DNA of 64,000 nt from Mesorhizobium sp. Pch-S (GTDB lineage Bacteria > Pseudomonadota > Alphaproteobacteria > Rhizobiales > Rhizobiaceae). The notes beneath the pieces are model-generated. The model was not told the DNA's origin, made no database searches, and saw nothing but the letters and a program-made list of their open reading frames with translations. Shown piece after piece: positions 28,407 through 37,492 of this stretch. Made by a program: the position numbers and the translations under genes. Each line of letters begins with the position of its first letter. Within the stretch, counting starts at the first letter, position 1. The stretch is from the NCBI RefSeq assembly GCF_004136315.1, contig NZ_CP029562.1, positions 6,037,501 to 6,101,500 of the forward strand, in the 5' to 3' direction.

Positions 28407-29308
28407 GTGGGATGGGCAAATCCATCGACGATTCGCATCGATCCGTGGTGTCCCGTGCGCTGGAGTGGCTGACCCCTGTTTGGATTGTTGCGTCCATTGT
28501 TGCCATTGCGTGGCAGGTTTCGAAGCATTGGGGCGAGATCATCTCGCAACCGCTGCGCCTGGACCTCTTGTCTATTTCGCTGATCGCGACACTCGGTGCG
28601 AAGTTCTTTTCCGCTTTGCAGGTTAGACGATCCCTCCGGCAATCCGGTGCCGAGGTTCCGGAAAAGGCCTCTTTCTATGCATACAGCATGGCCGATTTGG
28701 CCAAGTACCTGCCGGGAGGCATTTGGGGATTTGTGGGCAGAATTGCCCTCTATCGAAAGCTCCGCCTCGATCGAGCCTGCATAACACGATCGCTCATCAT
28801 CGAGCAGGTTTGGCTGATAGGCGGATCAATCGCGATTGGTTGCCTCCTGTTGGCGGTTACAGACGTGGCATGGCAGTTCCGCGCCGCTGCCATCGCCCCC
28901 GCGATTGCATGGATTGTCGCCCTGGTCGTCACTCGTCGCTTCGCTACTGCTGCAACAGGCTCGTCAGTGAAGCTGATCGAATTACTGTTCCTGCAGGCGG
29001 GGCTTTGGGGACTGGCGGCCGTTGGCTTCGGAGTGCTTCTTCCATATGATGTGCTCAAATCGGGAGCTGCATTCTCCCTCGCTTTTGCCGCCGGCCTGAT
29101 GGTGCCTTTTGCTCCAAGCGGTATTGGTGTACGCGAACTTGTGGTTGGAACTTTGCTGACCCCCAGCATACCGTTAGGGGATGTCGTACGAGCACTTATT
29201 CTGAGCCGGGCAGTGTGGATCGTCGCAGACTTACTGTTCGCGCTAGTTGTGCTGCTGTCTTGCCAGAAATCATGGGCGGAACAGGTTGAGGTGACAACGC
29301 CGCGATGA
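28403..29308 (+). CDS. Lysylphosphatidylglycerol-synthase-TM-like membrane protein (UPF0104/flippase-like)
   Basis: 301-residue protein with about eight hydrophobic segments. Family-typical blocks are YAYSMADLAKYLPGGIWGFVGR near 92-113 and FSLAFAAGLMVPFAPSGIGVRELV near 226-249. Relatives include the membrane domain of MprF and AglD-associated proteins, with proposed roles in lipid-linked sugar flipping. GTG 28403 overlaps the previous stop as GTGA; the open frame extends further upstream but only within the deacetylase gene. In this operon it is a candidate flippase for the product of the DPM1-like enzyme. Confidence 0.75.
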   Translation: MSGMGKSIDDSHRSVVSRALEWLTPVWIVASIVAIAWQVSKHWGEIISQPLRLDLLSISLIATLGAKFFSALQVRRSLRQSGAEVPEKASFYAYSMADLAKYLPGGIWGFVGRIALYRKLRLDRACITRSLIIEQVWLIGGSIAIGCLLLAVTDVAWQFRAAAIAPAIAWIVALVVTRRFATAATGSSVKLIELLFLQAGLWGLAAVGFGVLLPYDVLKSGAAFSLAFAAGLMVPFAPSGIGVRELVVGTLLTPSIPLGDVVRALILSRAVWIVADLLFALVVLLSCQKSWAEQVEVTTPR

Positions 29309-31182
29309 TGGCTGTTCTCTATGTCGTCCAGTTTCTCTTGGTTTGTCTTGCACTCGCAGCATCGGCTCGACAATTCAGCAGATGCGTTGGAGTGCGATCC
29401 GCACCTTGGGCCATGTTTAGCATCGCCCTGACACCACATATCCTTGCACTGCTCACTCTAGCACTTGCAGCCGCATGGCCTGGTGCACCGCGAATAGCGT
29501 TCCTGTTGGTGCCTGCAGCTCTCGGAACTATTATCCTCGTCATCGTCCGTTCTGGCTTAGATGACCTCCATAGCGCAGCGGTCTCGATGGCACGCAACAC
29601 GAAACCTTTCCCGCTTCTATTATCCATCGCAGCCGCATGCGTGTCGTTGCTTCTTATCGTCTCAATTTTCAACGCAATCAAAGCGCCGATCATTGGGCAC
29701 GACGCCTTGATCTATTTGAATGAAGCAAAAGCATTTGCAGAGAACAGAGATCTGAAAGGAATTCCTGGGTTCGAGGAAGGTATTGGAGAGGTCGTAAAAG
29801 CGCATCCCCATCAATTTCTGTGGCAAGCCTTCATATCTCAGGCCCTGATGGCAACCGATGGTTCCCTTGGCTACCCGAACGACGTCGTAGCACGTGGCGC
29901 GATTCTGATCACGCTTCCGTTGATGGTTATAGCAGTTACCGCACTTGCCTGCTCGGTAACATCGGGGTGGCCAGCCCTTCTAGCAATACCACTAGTCTTG
30001 CTCACCCAGCAGATCAGATACATTCCCGCCGCCGGCAGTATCGACGCATTTCGGATCATCCCATTTATCGGGGTGATGTGTCTCGCACTGGGGGTAGTCG
30101 GGCGGAAAGAACGCCTGACCCCCGCCTTTTTCGTGAGTTTGGTAGTGCTATCCACCCTCACCTCAGTCTCTCACACGATAAACGTCGTCTTCCTAGCACT
30201 CTTGTTTGCCAGTCTTGTTCCCCTCGCACCGTTCACTCGAATTACCTGGCCCAACATCGTTCTTGTGGAAATTGCTGCAGTGATCTCCGCGCTTCCCAGC
30301 TTGGCATATTTCGCGGAAAATTGGTTCAGATACGGCAGCCCGTTTGGGCTCGGCTTCGACTACTATTTCTACCGCAATTCGCCGCTCTGGGCCGTATTCT
30401 CCGAACAAGATGCCTGGACAATCCATCGAAACCCAATCCAGGCACTCGTGGCCTTCGCAACTCTGCAAGGTCAGATCCTCACCTACGTCGCCATTTCGGC
30501 AGCGGCCATAATACTTGCGTTTTGCAGGAAGCATGCACCCGAACTGGCGCTGATTGCCGGCGTATTCCTATTACTTGTTTTCATCCCGCTTATCTCATTG
30601 GGAGAAGAAGTAACTCTGCAAGGAGCACTGCTCAGCAATCCGCGGTATGGCCTGTTGGTGTTTTCTTTGGCGCCCGCCCTGCTGACTGGAACTATCGGGA
30701 TATTGCTGCACAAGTTCGCCGAAGCATTCCCTGAGGCTACGCCAATTCAAAAAGCGGGCTCCTTCGGCATTGCGGTTGTCATTTCACTATATGCCGCCAA
30801 AGTCGTTTTGTACTGGGCATTAAACACGCCGGAAAGCGCGATGGCCTACCTGAACGAAAGCGAACTCAAAGTTGCGTCTATTTCCGATCAGCTACCTGCC
30901 GGTGCCAACTGGCTCACTGACCGATACTCCGTCGCATACTACTCGGATCGCATCCCTATTAAGATCACTAGCAAATTGGGGGAACCATTTATCCGTGCAA
31001 AATCAACGGAGGAAATAGACCGTCTCCTTGAAGATATGAAGATCGAAATGGTTGCGCTCTACACGCCAGAATGGTGGGACGGTACACCGCTCTACCAAAA
31101 CCTGACACATCGTGACGGTGTAGAAATCATCCAGACCAAATACTGGCGGATTTTCATCATTCGAAAGAAACAAAAAGGCTGA
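29305..31182 (+). CDS. Large polytopic membrane protein, GT-C glycosyltransferase-like
   Basis: 625 residues with about 12 hydrophobic segments up to residue 510 and a C-terminal soluble domain of about 115 residues. In the first large outer loop is APIIGHDALIYLNEAKAFAE (near 129-148), an acidic motif placed as in GT-C enzymes that use polyprenyl-phosphate sugars; HPHQFLWQAFISQALM follows. The C-terminal soluble part (LPAGANWLTDRYSVAYYSD) also fits GT-C proteins. Acceptor unknown. ATG 29305 overlaps the previous stop by 4 nt. Last gene of the operon. Confidence 0.65.
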   Translation: MMAVLYVVQFLLVCLALAASARQFSRCVGVRSAPWAMFSIALTPHILALLTLALAAAWPGAPRIAFLLVPAALGTIILVIVRSGLDDLHSAAVSMARNTKPFPLLLSIAAACVSLLLIVSIFNAIKAPIIGHDALIYLNEAKAFAENRDLKGIPGFEEGIGEVVKAHPHQFLWQAFISQALMATDGSLGYPNDVVARGAILITLPLMVIAVTALACSVTSGWPALLAIPLVLLTQQIRYIPAAGSIDAFRIIPFIGVMCLALGVVGRKERLTPAFFVSLVVLSTLTSVSHTINVVFLALLFASLVPLAPFTRITWPNIVLVEIAAVISALPSLAYFAENWFRYGSPFGLGFDYYFYRNSPLWAVFSEQDAWTIHRNPIQALVAFATLQGQILTYVAISAAAIILAFCRKHAPELALIAGVFLLLVFIPLISLGEEVTLQGALLSNPRYGLLVFSLAPALLTGTIGILLHKFAEAFPEATPIQKAGSFGIAVVISLYAAKVVLYWALNTPESAMAYLNESELKVASISDQLPAGANWLTDRYSVAYYSDRIPIKITSKLGEPFIRAKSTEEIDRLLEDMKIEMVALYTPEWWDGTPLYQNLTHRDGVEIIQTKYWRIFIIRKKQKG

Positions 31183-31259
31183 CGCGAAAACGCTCAGAGC
31201 AACATAGGCTCGCCCCCTCAAAACGCGTTTCGTCTTGCTACGAGGACAGGGCCACTTGA

Positions 31260-32549
31260 CTAACTTGCAGCGCTGATCCCAGTGGCGCCCGATTCGCTCC
31301 TTCGCGGGAAACTCCACACGGTCCACATTCCCCAGTACAAAAGGCCCAAAGAGGATAAATCGCCGGCCTTCATATGGTGAAGCAGAATCATGCAAAGCAC
31401 AGAACCCAGACCGAGAGCAACCTGTGCTCGTCGAAGGTTTCGAAACTGCGCTGCATAATAAGCTGACCCCACCATCATAAACATGAACAGAAGGGTGGCA
31501 ATCACACCTACCTCGGCCCAAATCTCGAGCGCCACATTGTGAGGATAAAGCAGTTTCGGGTTTCTCAGCGCGACGGCACCAAGGCCCGACGCGCGCGGAT
31601 CCCCATTTTCGGTGCTCAATCTGGCTGCGTCCTTTGAATCCGCTTCCTGCCCCCCGTCTAAAGCGTCAGATGCTGCAGCAATTCGCGACTCGACAGCTTG
31701 GGAACCTATTCCGCCCATGAGTTCCGACCAATAGATCGTGTGAGCTGGGTTCAGTACGCCAAAGATAAAGATCCCCGCCGCGATGGCGAATGTCGGCAGA
31801 ATCCTAATTTTCGCGGTACGCCGAATATTGAAAATGATCGCCCAAACGCAGGCAGCAATGAGAATCGTTGCGGTAAACACAACGTCAGCTCGCTGATTGA
31901 CTACAAAAATGCACGTGAAGAAGAAGGCGCAAATCACCGCAATAAGGGAATTTCGGCGCCAATCGTCGGTTACAAATCCGAGGGGCGCCAAAGCCGCAAC
32001 AGCGTAGATTATCCCGTGCCCCACCACTGAATAACCGCGGTTGCGGTCAGCGAGATAACTCCATGCCAAATCGAGATCGTCGGTAAAAATGTATTTGCTG
32101 TCCGAAATCAGACGCGCCGCGGCAATCGCACCAATAACGACAAATCCGACAAGAGCCCCACGACTATAATTCAAGGTCAGGTTTCGACTGAACAGCGCAG
32201 CCGCGAAAACAACAGCAAGCGCCGGAATTGCGTTCACCAGGATGACAACCAACTTTGCGCGATAGTACGTTACCGGTGCAGAAATCCAGTTATGAATGTT
32301 CGTTGCATATTCCCATTGGGGAGGGCTCGCTGCTAGTATAATAAACACCAGCAAAAGCACCGCGCATGCAGAAAACAATGTCGCACGCTTCGTCGGGCGT
32401 GCCCAACGCTTCATTTCACAAAGCGCCAAAACCAGCGTTATGAGCAAGCAAACTATGGCAATGTAGCGTCCTGAGGTACCGCCAACGCGGCCAAGAAATG
32501 GAGCCAAGACAGTCGCACTCGAAGCGACGCCAACGACAAACTGAAGCAA
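31260..32549 (-). CDS. O-antigen ligase/polymerase (WaaL/Wzy-like)
   Basis: 429-residue membrane protein with about 11 hydrophobic segments and a large outer loop (about 285-345) that ends in YPHNVALEIWAEVGV, the Wzy_C/WaaL signature with its conserved His. Predicted to polymerise or ligate polyprenyl-linked O-antigen or exopolysaccharide units in the periplasm. The start appears to be TTG 32549, with GGGAGA about 8 nt before it. It is convergent with the glycan operon. Sequence cannot distinguish ligase from polymerase. Confidence 0.8.
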   Translation of the reverse strand: MLQFVVGVASSATVLAPFLGRVGGTSGRYIAIVCLLITLVLALCEMKRWARPTKRATLFSACAVLLLVFIILAASPPQWEYATNIHNWISAPVTYYRAKLVVILVNAIPALAVVFAAALFSRNLTLNYSRGALVGFVVIGAIAAARLISDSKYIFTDDLDLAWSYLADRNRGYSVVGHGIIYAVAALAPLGFVTDDWRRNSLIAVICAFFFTCIFVVNQRADVVFTATILIAACVWAIIFNIRRTAKIRILPTFAIAAGIFIFGVLNPAHTIYWSELMGGIGSQAVESRIAAASDALDGGQEADSKDAARLSTENGDPRASGLGAVALRNPKLLYPHNVALEIWAEVGVIATLLFMFMMVGSAYYAAQFRNLRRAQVALGLGSVLCMILLHHMKAGDLSSLGLLYWGMWTVWSFPRRSESGATGISAAS

Positions 32550-32765
32550 CGTGCTTCTCCCTAGTTGAATCCCCTCATGCCCCCAAATGCAACCCCGTGC
32601 CGCAAAAACATCACATAAGACACGCGCGGCTGCATTGTTCAGAGCCGTGCCATTGTCGTTGTGACTTTTGTGTTCCTCTCAAAGCAAAAACAGAAGCAAC
32701 GCCAGCTGGATTTATCAAAAAAACTATTGGCGTAGGGAAAGCACCTTATTTGCGATATCGCATCG

Positions 32766-32781
32766 CCATCTTGCTAGATGG
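32766..32781 (+). other. Short stem-loop in intergenic DNA, possible part of a small RNA
   Basis: CCATCT-TGCT-AGATGG is a perfect hairpin in gene-free DNA, 114 bp before the orphan terminator at 32895-32929. Nothing more than structure supports a small RNA here. Confidence 0.2.
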
Positions 32782-32894
32782 CCCCAAGCGAGCGCATAAC
32801 AGCACTATGTGTCGAGAACAAGCAACTAGTACCTCACAACGAACAGTGCTCGGCCAGATCCAACAAATGCCTTGTGATTGAAATCGACCACGGT

Positions 32895-32929
32895 CGACCG
32901 TCGCACTGAAGACGAACGGTCGCTTTTTT
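32895..32929 (+). terminator. Orphan intrinsic terminator on the plus strand
   Basis: CGACCGT (32895-32901) pairs with ACGGTCG (32916-32922) and is followed by CTTTTTTG. No plus-strand gene ends upstream within 1.7 kb; the nearest gene points the other way. Confidence 0.55.
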
Positions 32930-32945
32930 GCGACGGCTTGGTGTA

Positions 32946-33284
32946 CTATGGCTGTCGCCGCTTGCCATCTACGACTAGCAGGACACTAGCGTCGAGTGCA
33001 GCGACCGCATTGCTCAATCCCACCTGAGAATCAGGCATCCGATCCAGTCGGTTGAGGGTCGCCCACCGAAACTCATTGTTGGAGGTGGCCGCTTCAATCT
33101 GCTTGGTCTCCACAGCTGTGAGTTTGGTGGACAGCACTATCGTTGCCGTAGCCGCTTCCGAGGCCGAAGACTCCGCGCTCGATACCACAGCCTTGGCCGC
33201 CACGATCCGGCTCGTCAGGTCGAACTCTATGCGATCGATCGAGCCGCCCGCCGGCTGGAATTTGGAAGACGCGGTCCCCCTCAA
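32946..33284 (-). pseudogene. Possible fragment of a phage tail/host-specificity protein
   Basis: A 112-codon minus-strand frame rich in Ala, Ser and Thr (AAKAVVSSAESSASEAATA) then LTAVETKQIEAATSNN looks like the coiled, repetitive segment of phage tail-tip proteins. A second minus frame at 33435-33680 could be another piece of the same gene. No full domain is visible. Low certainty, but it fits the phage origin of the island. Confidence 0.3.
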
Positions 33285-33745
33285 GGTCGTCTATGCGCGC
33301 CAAATCTAGCGAAGTGTGGGGGCGCCAGGCTGTGCGAGAGAATTTCGCAGGTAATCTTTCTTTTCGTATCGCTGGACGTCCAAAGCTAGCGGGTAAGTGA
33401 ATCCGACATGGTTCATTGCTTCCCGCAATAGCCATCAACGATCGTGTCGCCTAGCCGGATTCTGGGAAGAGACGAAGTCGATAACTCTACCTCCCGAAGA
33501 AATGTGTGAAGAAGCGCGTATGGTCAGTAGGGGTGAGAACCCTTCCCTACGATGTGTTAGGCACGCCTCTTCCGAACTTATCACGTCCTTGACCCTTCCA
33601 GTTGCAGTGCCCGTGGTGAGAGCAAACTGGATTTGTGCTAGGCTAGCCCTTTGATGCCACCAGCTCGCTCTGAGTTGCAAGCTACACGCCTTGTCAATCT
33701 TTACTACTCAAGGCATTGGATGCTGGCAGAGCCTTGTGGCTGCGC
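33285..33745. other. Intergenic stretch, no certain gene
   Basis: Holds the minus-strand frame 33435-33680 mentioned for the possible tail fragment, and the upstream region of the GT4 gene. I recognise no promoter. Confidence 0.3.
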
Positions 33746-34924
33746 ATGGAGAGAGTTTCGTTGCTCAATATTCACATCTATCCGAGTTCGATGACTCATG
33801 AGAGCCGCCTGTTTCGAGAGACTGCAGTCATCGAACAGATGAACGGCTTTAGTGAAATCGAAATTGTTGGCGTTCGAGCTACCGGGCTTCCAAATCAGGA
33901 ACAAATTAGCCCAACGCGGCGAATTGTCCGACTTGGACCGCAAAAATGGGACGGTCAAGCGAAAGCGATTAGCTATGCACTGTGGATGCTCAATGCCATC
34001 TGGTATTGTTGTTTCGTCCGTAGGCCGCAGTTCATAAACTGCCACAGCCTGACAACTTTACCCATTGGCGTGCTGGCAAAGCTTTTTGCCGGATCGACGG
34101 TTATTTACGACGCTCACGAGCTGGAAACCGAAACCAACGGTCTCCAAGGCTTCCGCCAGGCACTTAGCCGATGGCTAGAACGCGCACTTATCCGCTTCTG
34201 CGACCACAGCATTTTCGTCAGTAAGTCGATCCAAGAATGGTACGTGAACGCATACGGTCTAACCGATACAAGCGTCATCTATAACGTGCCGGCCGTCGCT
34301 TCCGCCATTGGCAAGGGAACGGCTCTGCGTGACCAACTCGATATCCCCGCAGAAACAAAGATCTTCCTTTACTTGGGAGCGCTTGCTCCAGGCCGCGGAA
34401 TCCTGTCAATCTTGGAAGCATTTAAGCGGATGCCTGAATTTTCCGTAGTCTTCATGGGAACCGGCTCGCTAGAAAATCAGATTAAGGATGCAGCGAAATC
34501 GCTTCCCAATGTTCACTACGTATCTCCGGTGCTTCCGGCAGATGTCGTCGAAACTGCATCGTCTGCCGATTTCGGTATTTCCATGATTGAACCGACTTCA
34601 TTGAGCTATAAGTTCGCGATGCCTAACAAGCTGTTCGAGTATCTCGCCGCAGGCTTGCCTGTCCTGGCATCGCCGATCCCCGAACAAGAAGCTCTTGTTA
34701 GGGAGCACGGCGTTGGGGTCGTTACCGCCGGGCTATCGGCAGATGACATCTATGTCGCTGCTCAAGATATCGCCACCCAAGGCGACATACTTAGGGGCGG
34801 AATTTCGTCCGCTCTGGCTGCCTATAGCTGGAAAAATCAGTCGATGGATATCCAGCTGATCTATAATCGCTTCAACGTTCGGTCATTTCCTGGATACATG
34901 AGGCAGGGATTGGGGCCGAAGTAG
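33746..34924 (+). CDS. Family 4 glycosyltransferase (GT-B fold)
   Basis: Retaining sugar transferase acting at the inner membrane face in polysaccharide assembly. The C-terminal nucleotide-sugar domain is clear: IFLYLGALAPGRGILSILEAF near 213-233, VVFMGTGSLENQI, and the EPTSLSYKFAMPNKLFEYLAAGLPVLAS segment near 289-316 with the GT4 Glu residues. The N-terminal domain has STVIYDAHELETE and FCDHSIFVSKS. ATG 33746 (MERVSLLNIHIYPSS) is preferred over TTG 33716 because the family starts here. Stands alone near the right border of the island. Sugar specificity unknown. Confidence 0.85.
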   Translation: MERVSLLNIHIYPSSMTHESRLFRETAVIEQMNGFSEIEIVGVRATGLPNQEQISPTRRIVRLGPQKWDGQAKAISYALWMLNAIWYCCFVRRPQFINCHSLTTLPIGVLAKLFAGSTVIYDAHELETETNGLQGFRQALSRWLERALIRFCDHSIFVSKSIQEWYVNAYGLTDTSVIYNVPAVASAIGKGTALRDQLDIPAETKIFLYLGALAPGRGILSILEAFKRMPEFSVVFMGTGSLENQIKDAAKSLPNVHYVSPVLPADVVETASSADFGISMIEPTSLSYKFAMPNKLFEYLAAGLPVLASPIPEQEALVREHGVGVVTAGLSADDIYVAAQDIATQGDILRGGISSALAAYSWKNQSMDIQLIYNRFNVRSFPGYMRQGLGPK

Positions 34925-35376
34925 TTTCTTCGTCAGATTTCCTTGATCCCGACGCTGTAGTGCAGCCTTGCCAAAGCGCCTGCTCTGAAATTTATGCTGT
35001 CGCATCCCAGTTGGTAATAGCATGTCGTTCGACCGAGAAGTACGAAGACGACGAAGGCAAAGAAAGCCACGGAACGGCAACGCGACGGTCTGCAAGGAAG
35101 CGCAAAGCCGAAGGCAGATCGTTTTGTTGGAATCGAAGATCGACGGTATCCACGGCATGGCCGACCGGATCAGTAAGAGCCAGGTCGCCGTTGATCTTAC
35201 GCGCAGGTGCATCAAGCGGTCGATCATTGCCCAAGATAAAACCGGGGTCTACATCGCCCACCATTCCGCATTCTCGGATAGCGACCTCTCAGAACATCCC
35301 TGGATTTCGGTCCCTCTTCTCACGGCAATTCGAAGCGTGACCGAACAAGCGGCAATCCAGCCTTGGACCGCTGCTT
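34925..35376. other. Right border region of the island, no recognised gene
   Basis: Contains the attR-like repeat at 35249-35266. Open frames on both strands (for example plus 35022-35384) cross the repeat and lack recognisable domains; no integrase remnant can be read here. Confidence 0.4.
35249..35266 (+). repeat. attR-like direct repeat of the tRNA-Val 3' end
   Basis: Exact copy, same orientation, of 16316-16333. The rest of the tRNA is not present here, as expected when an element integrates at a tRNA 3' end and leaves the intact gene at the other border. Confidence 0.85.
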
Positions 35377-37272
35377 CTAGCTAACCGGCCCCCGCACTGC
35401 AGCAACCGCCTCCAGGGCCTGACGCAGGCGGTCATCGCGGCCGTAGACATCGTCGAAAAACTCGACCTTTCCAGACATGTCCGGCCAGGCGGTGAAATAG
35501 GCGACATAAACTGGAATCTTGCGGCTCACCTTTTCGGATGAATGTCCCTTGGCCAGCTTGCCGGCGACATAATCGACCGAGGTTCCCAGGACAGCGGCAG
35601 CCATGCCGCGAGGGTCCTGCAGGCGCACGCAGCCATGGCTCAGAGCCCGGTTGTCGCGCTGAAAGAATGCCTTCTGCGGTGTGTCGTGCATGTAGATGGC
35701 ATGTTTGTTAGGGAACAGTATCTTCAATTCGCCCAGCGAATTGGCCTCGCTTGGCTGCTGACGGACATTGAACGGTATCTTTGACCCATATGCACCCCAG
35801 TCGACCGAGGATGACGGGATACGCTTGCCGCGCGAATCCGAGACCTCATATCCTGCACGGTCGAGATAACCGGGATCGCGCCGCAGCCGCGGCAGCATCT
35901 CATTGACCAGAATCGACTGCGGCACCCCCCAGTAAGGATTGTAGTCGACCTGCTCGATCTCGTCGTAGAAGAAACTGGTCTGGTTGGCGACCTTGCCGAT
36001 GACGGTCCGCGTCTTCAGCTTCTCCTGGCCGCCCTCGATATAGCTGGCGCTGAAGGCGGGCTGGTTGATGAAGACGCGCGGGTCTCCGAGTTCGGACGGA
36101 TGCCAGCGCAGTTCCTCGAGCGCATATTGCACCTTGGCGACGCGATCCGCCTTCGAGGTGCCGGCAAGAGCCGCAACGGTGCGCGGTCCAATGACGCCGT
36201 CATCCTTCTGTCCGGCTTTCTTCTGCGCCGCCTTGATCACCGGCACCAGTTCCTGAACGTAGGTCTCGCTGGTAACGAGCCGTGCTAGCACCTCGCCATA
36301 ATCGCCACCCATCTCATCATCGAGATCACGCGCGATCAGCGACAGCAGCTTGGGCAATTCCGGGCTTGTTTCGCCAGGTTTCAATTTCAGTTTGGAATCG
36401 ACGACGATCTCGTTTTCCTCGCTTGCCTTGAGCGCTTCCAGTTCAACGCGCAGCGCCTGATATTCCGCATTCTGCGGATGGCGCGACTCCAGATAGGTGC
36501 CGACCTCCTGCGTGCGGGCAAGCGTCTTGAGTGCGCCCTCCCGATCGAGGGGCTTTGCCGGGAAATCGTAATAGCCGGAGATGCGGTTCGGATCGATGCG
36601 GCCATCCTGGGCGTCGTCGATGTAGCGCAGCACGCGTGCCGACAGGGCCATCTCGAAGCGGATCATCTCCTTCGCACGCGCCGCGGGGTCGGTAGAGGCG
36701 GAGACCGGCACATCGACCAGATAGTCCTGCGGCGCCAGACCATAGGTCGCGGCATCACCCAGTACACGCATCGCCTGCCTGGCCCGTTCGTTGGGCTCGG
36801 TGTTGGTCACCCAGATGAAATCGGGATTGGCGGCATAGTAGGCAGTCAGTGCCTTGGCGTTCGCCGCTTCTGCGCGCAAATCATAGTCAGCCAGCCCGCC
36901 GAGCGCCTCATGGAAGGCATCTCCGGCCTTTGCCGGTTCAAAAGCAGCGTTCTGCGGAGCTGCCGACAAAGCCGAGAAATCAACCTTCACCAGCGGGTCG
37001 GCTTTATAGGTGTTGTAGGTCGGCCCCGTGATCTTGGCGATGGCAGCCGCCTTGCGCGCACTGGGGGGCGGGGGAAATTCACCACGTCGCTGAGCAGGAC
37101 GCCTGTAAGGATCGCCATACTCACCGTCTCGCATCGATGGCGGTCCGCGGCGCACGTCGCCGCCAAAGAGCATATCAAACAGGCCCTCGGCATTGGCATG
37201 AGGAGATCCCAGCAGCATCGCAGCCAGTGCTGCAAGCGGCAGCAATGCGGATCTCTTCACAAACAACTTCAT
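35377..37272 (-). CDS. L,D-transpeptidase (YcbB/LdtD-like, YkuD catalytic domain)
   Basis: Periplasmic peptidoglycan cross-linker forming 3-3 (or 1-3) links, which are abundant in polar-growing Rhizobiales. Signal peptide 1-28 ends PHANA. A scaffold domain follows (about 75-320). A peptidoglycan-binding motif (KAAQKKAGQKDDGVIGPRTV) is near 340. The YkuD domain ends in ALSHGCVRLQDP with catalytic Cys near residue 545, the His/Gly and Arg also present; HDTPQKAFF precedes it. Length 631 matches YcbB-type enzymes. A CtrA-type box lies 107 bp upstream of the start, suggesting cell-cycle control. Confidence 0.92.
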   Translation of the reverse strand: MKLFVKRSALLPLAALAAMLLGSPHANAEGLFDMLFGGDVRRGPPSMRDGEYGDPYRRPAQRRGEFPPPPSARKAAAIAKITGPTYNTYKADPLVKVDFSALSAAPQNAAFEPAKAGDAFHEALGGLADYDLRAEAANAKALTAYYAANPDFIWVTNTEPNERARQAMRVLGDAATYGLAPQDYLVDVPVSASTDPAARAKEMIRFEMALSARVLRYIDDAQDGRIDPNRISGYYDFPAKPLDREGALKTLARTQEVGTYLESRHPQNAEYQALRVELEALKASEENEIVVDSKLKLKPGETSPELPKLLSLIARDLDDEMGGDYGEVLARLVTSETYVQELVPVIKAAQKKAGQKDDGVIGPRTVAALAGTSKADRVAKVQYALEELRWHPSELGDPRVFINQPAFSASYIEGGQEKLKTRTVIGKVANQTSFFYDEIEQVDYNPYWGVPQSILVNEMLPRLRRDPGYLDRAGYEVSDSRGKRIPSSSVDWGAYGSKIPFNVRQQPSEANSLGELKILFPNKHAIYMHDTPQKAFFQRDNRALSHGCVRLQDPRGMAAAVLGTSVDYVAGKLAKGHSSEKVSRKIPVYVAYFTAWPDMSGKVEFFDDVYGRDDRLRQALEAVAAVRGPVS

Positions 37273-37378
37273 GGATCACCCTCTCCGACCCGTCATCGGG
37301 CTCCAAATTCCGCCGCAGAGGCTCTGATCTTCCGCATGGCGTTGCATGACAGGATCATAGCGTTTCACGCGCATTTGT

Positions 37379-37393
37379 TTAAGCCTTCGTTAA
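37379..37393 (-). promoter_or_regulatory. CtrA-type box TTAA-N7-TTAA upstream of the L,D-transpeptidase
   Basis: TTAA (37379-37382), seven bases, TTAA (37390-37393) matches the full CtrA consensus of alphaproteobacteria, and the motif lies in the intergenic region read by the transpeptidase. The same bases extend to a six-base dyad GTTTAA/TTAAAC. CtrA is the master cell-cycle response regulator. Confidence 0.5.
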
Positions 37394-37492
37394 ACAAGCC
37401 AGCGTCGGCTGATCACTTCCACGAACGCAGTGTGGCGGCACGGAAACGGTCCGCACCGCCACACTGGCGAAAATCGACGGGAACCGGCGGCG

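Larger units (their letters stand above)
16331..35266. mobile_element. Genomic island / prophage remnant with surface-polysaccharide genes, inserted in tRNA-Val
   Basis: The segment is bounded by the exact 18-bp repeat of the tRNA-Val 3' end. Phage-like pieces lie near its left end (endolysin, tail spike), in the middle (Rz1-like lipoprotein) and near its right part (tail-like fragment). Between them are about eleven surface-glycan genes. Composition is visibly richer in A/T than the flanks. I find no intact integrase, excisionase or replication gene, so it is probably fixed or needs help to move. Outside the island tRNA-Val would have abutted the L,D-transpeptidase locus. Confidence 0.75.

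Noticed and set aside
16331..35266. Integrase or recombinase gene in the island
   Set aside because: Both borders and all long frames were read; none shows tyrosine or serine recombinase motifs.
35022..35384. 120-codon frame crossing the attR repeat
   Set aside because: No recognisable domain or ribosome binding site, and it spans the island border.
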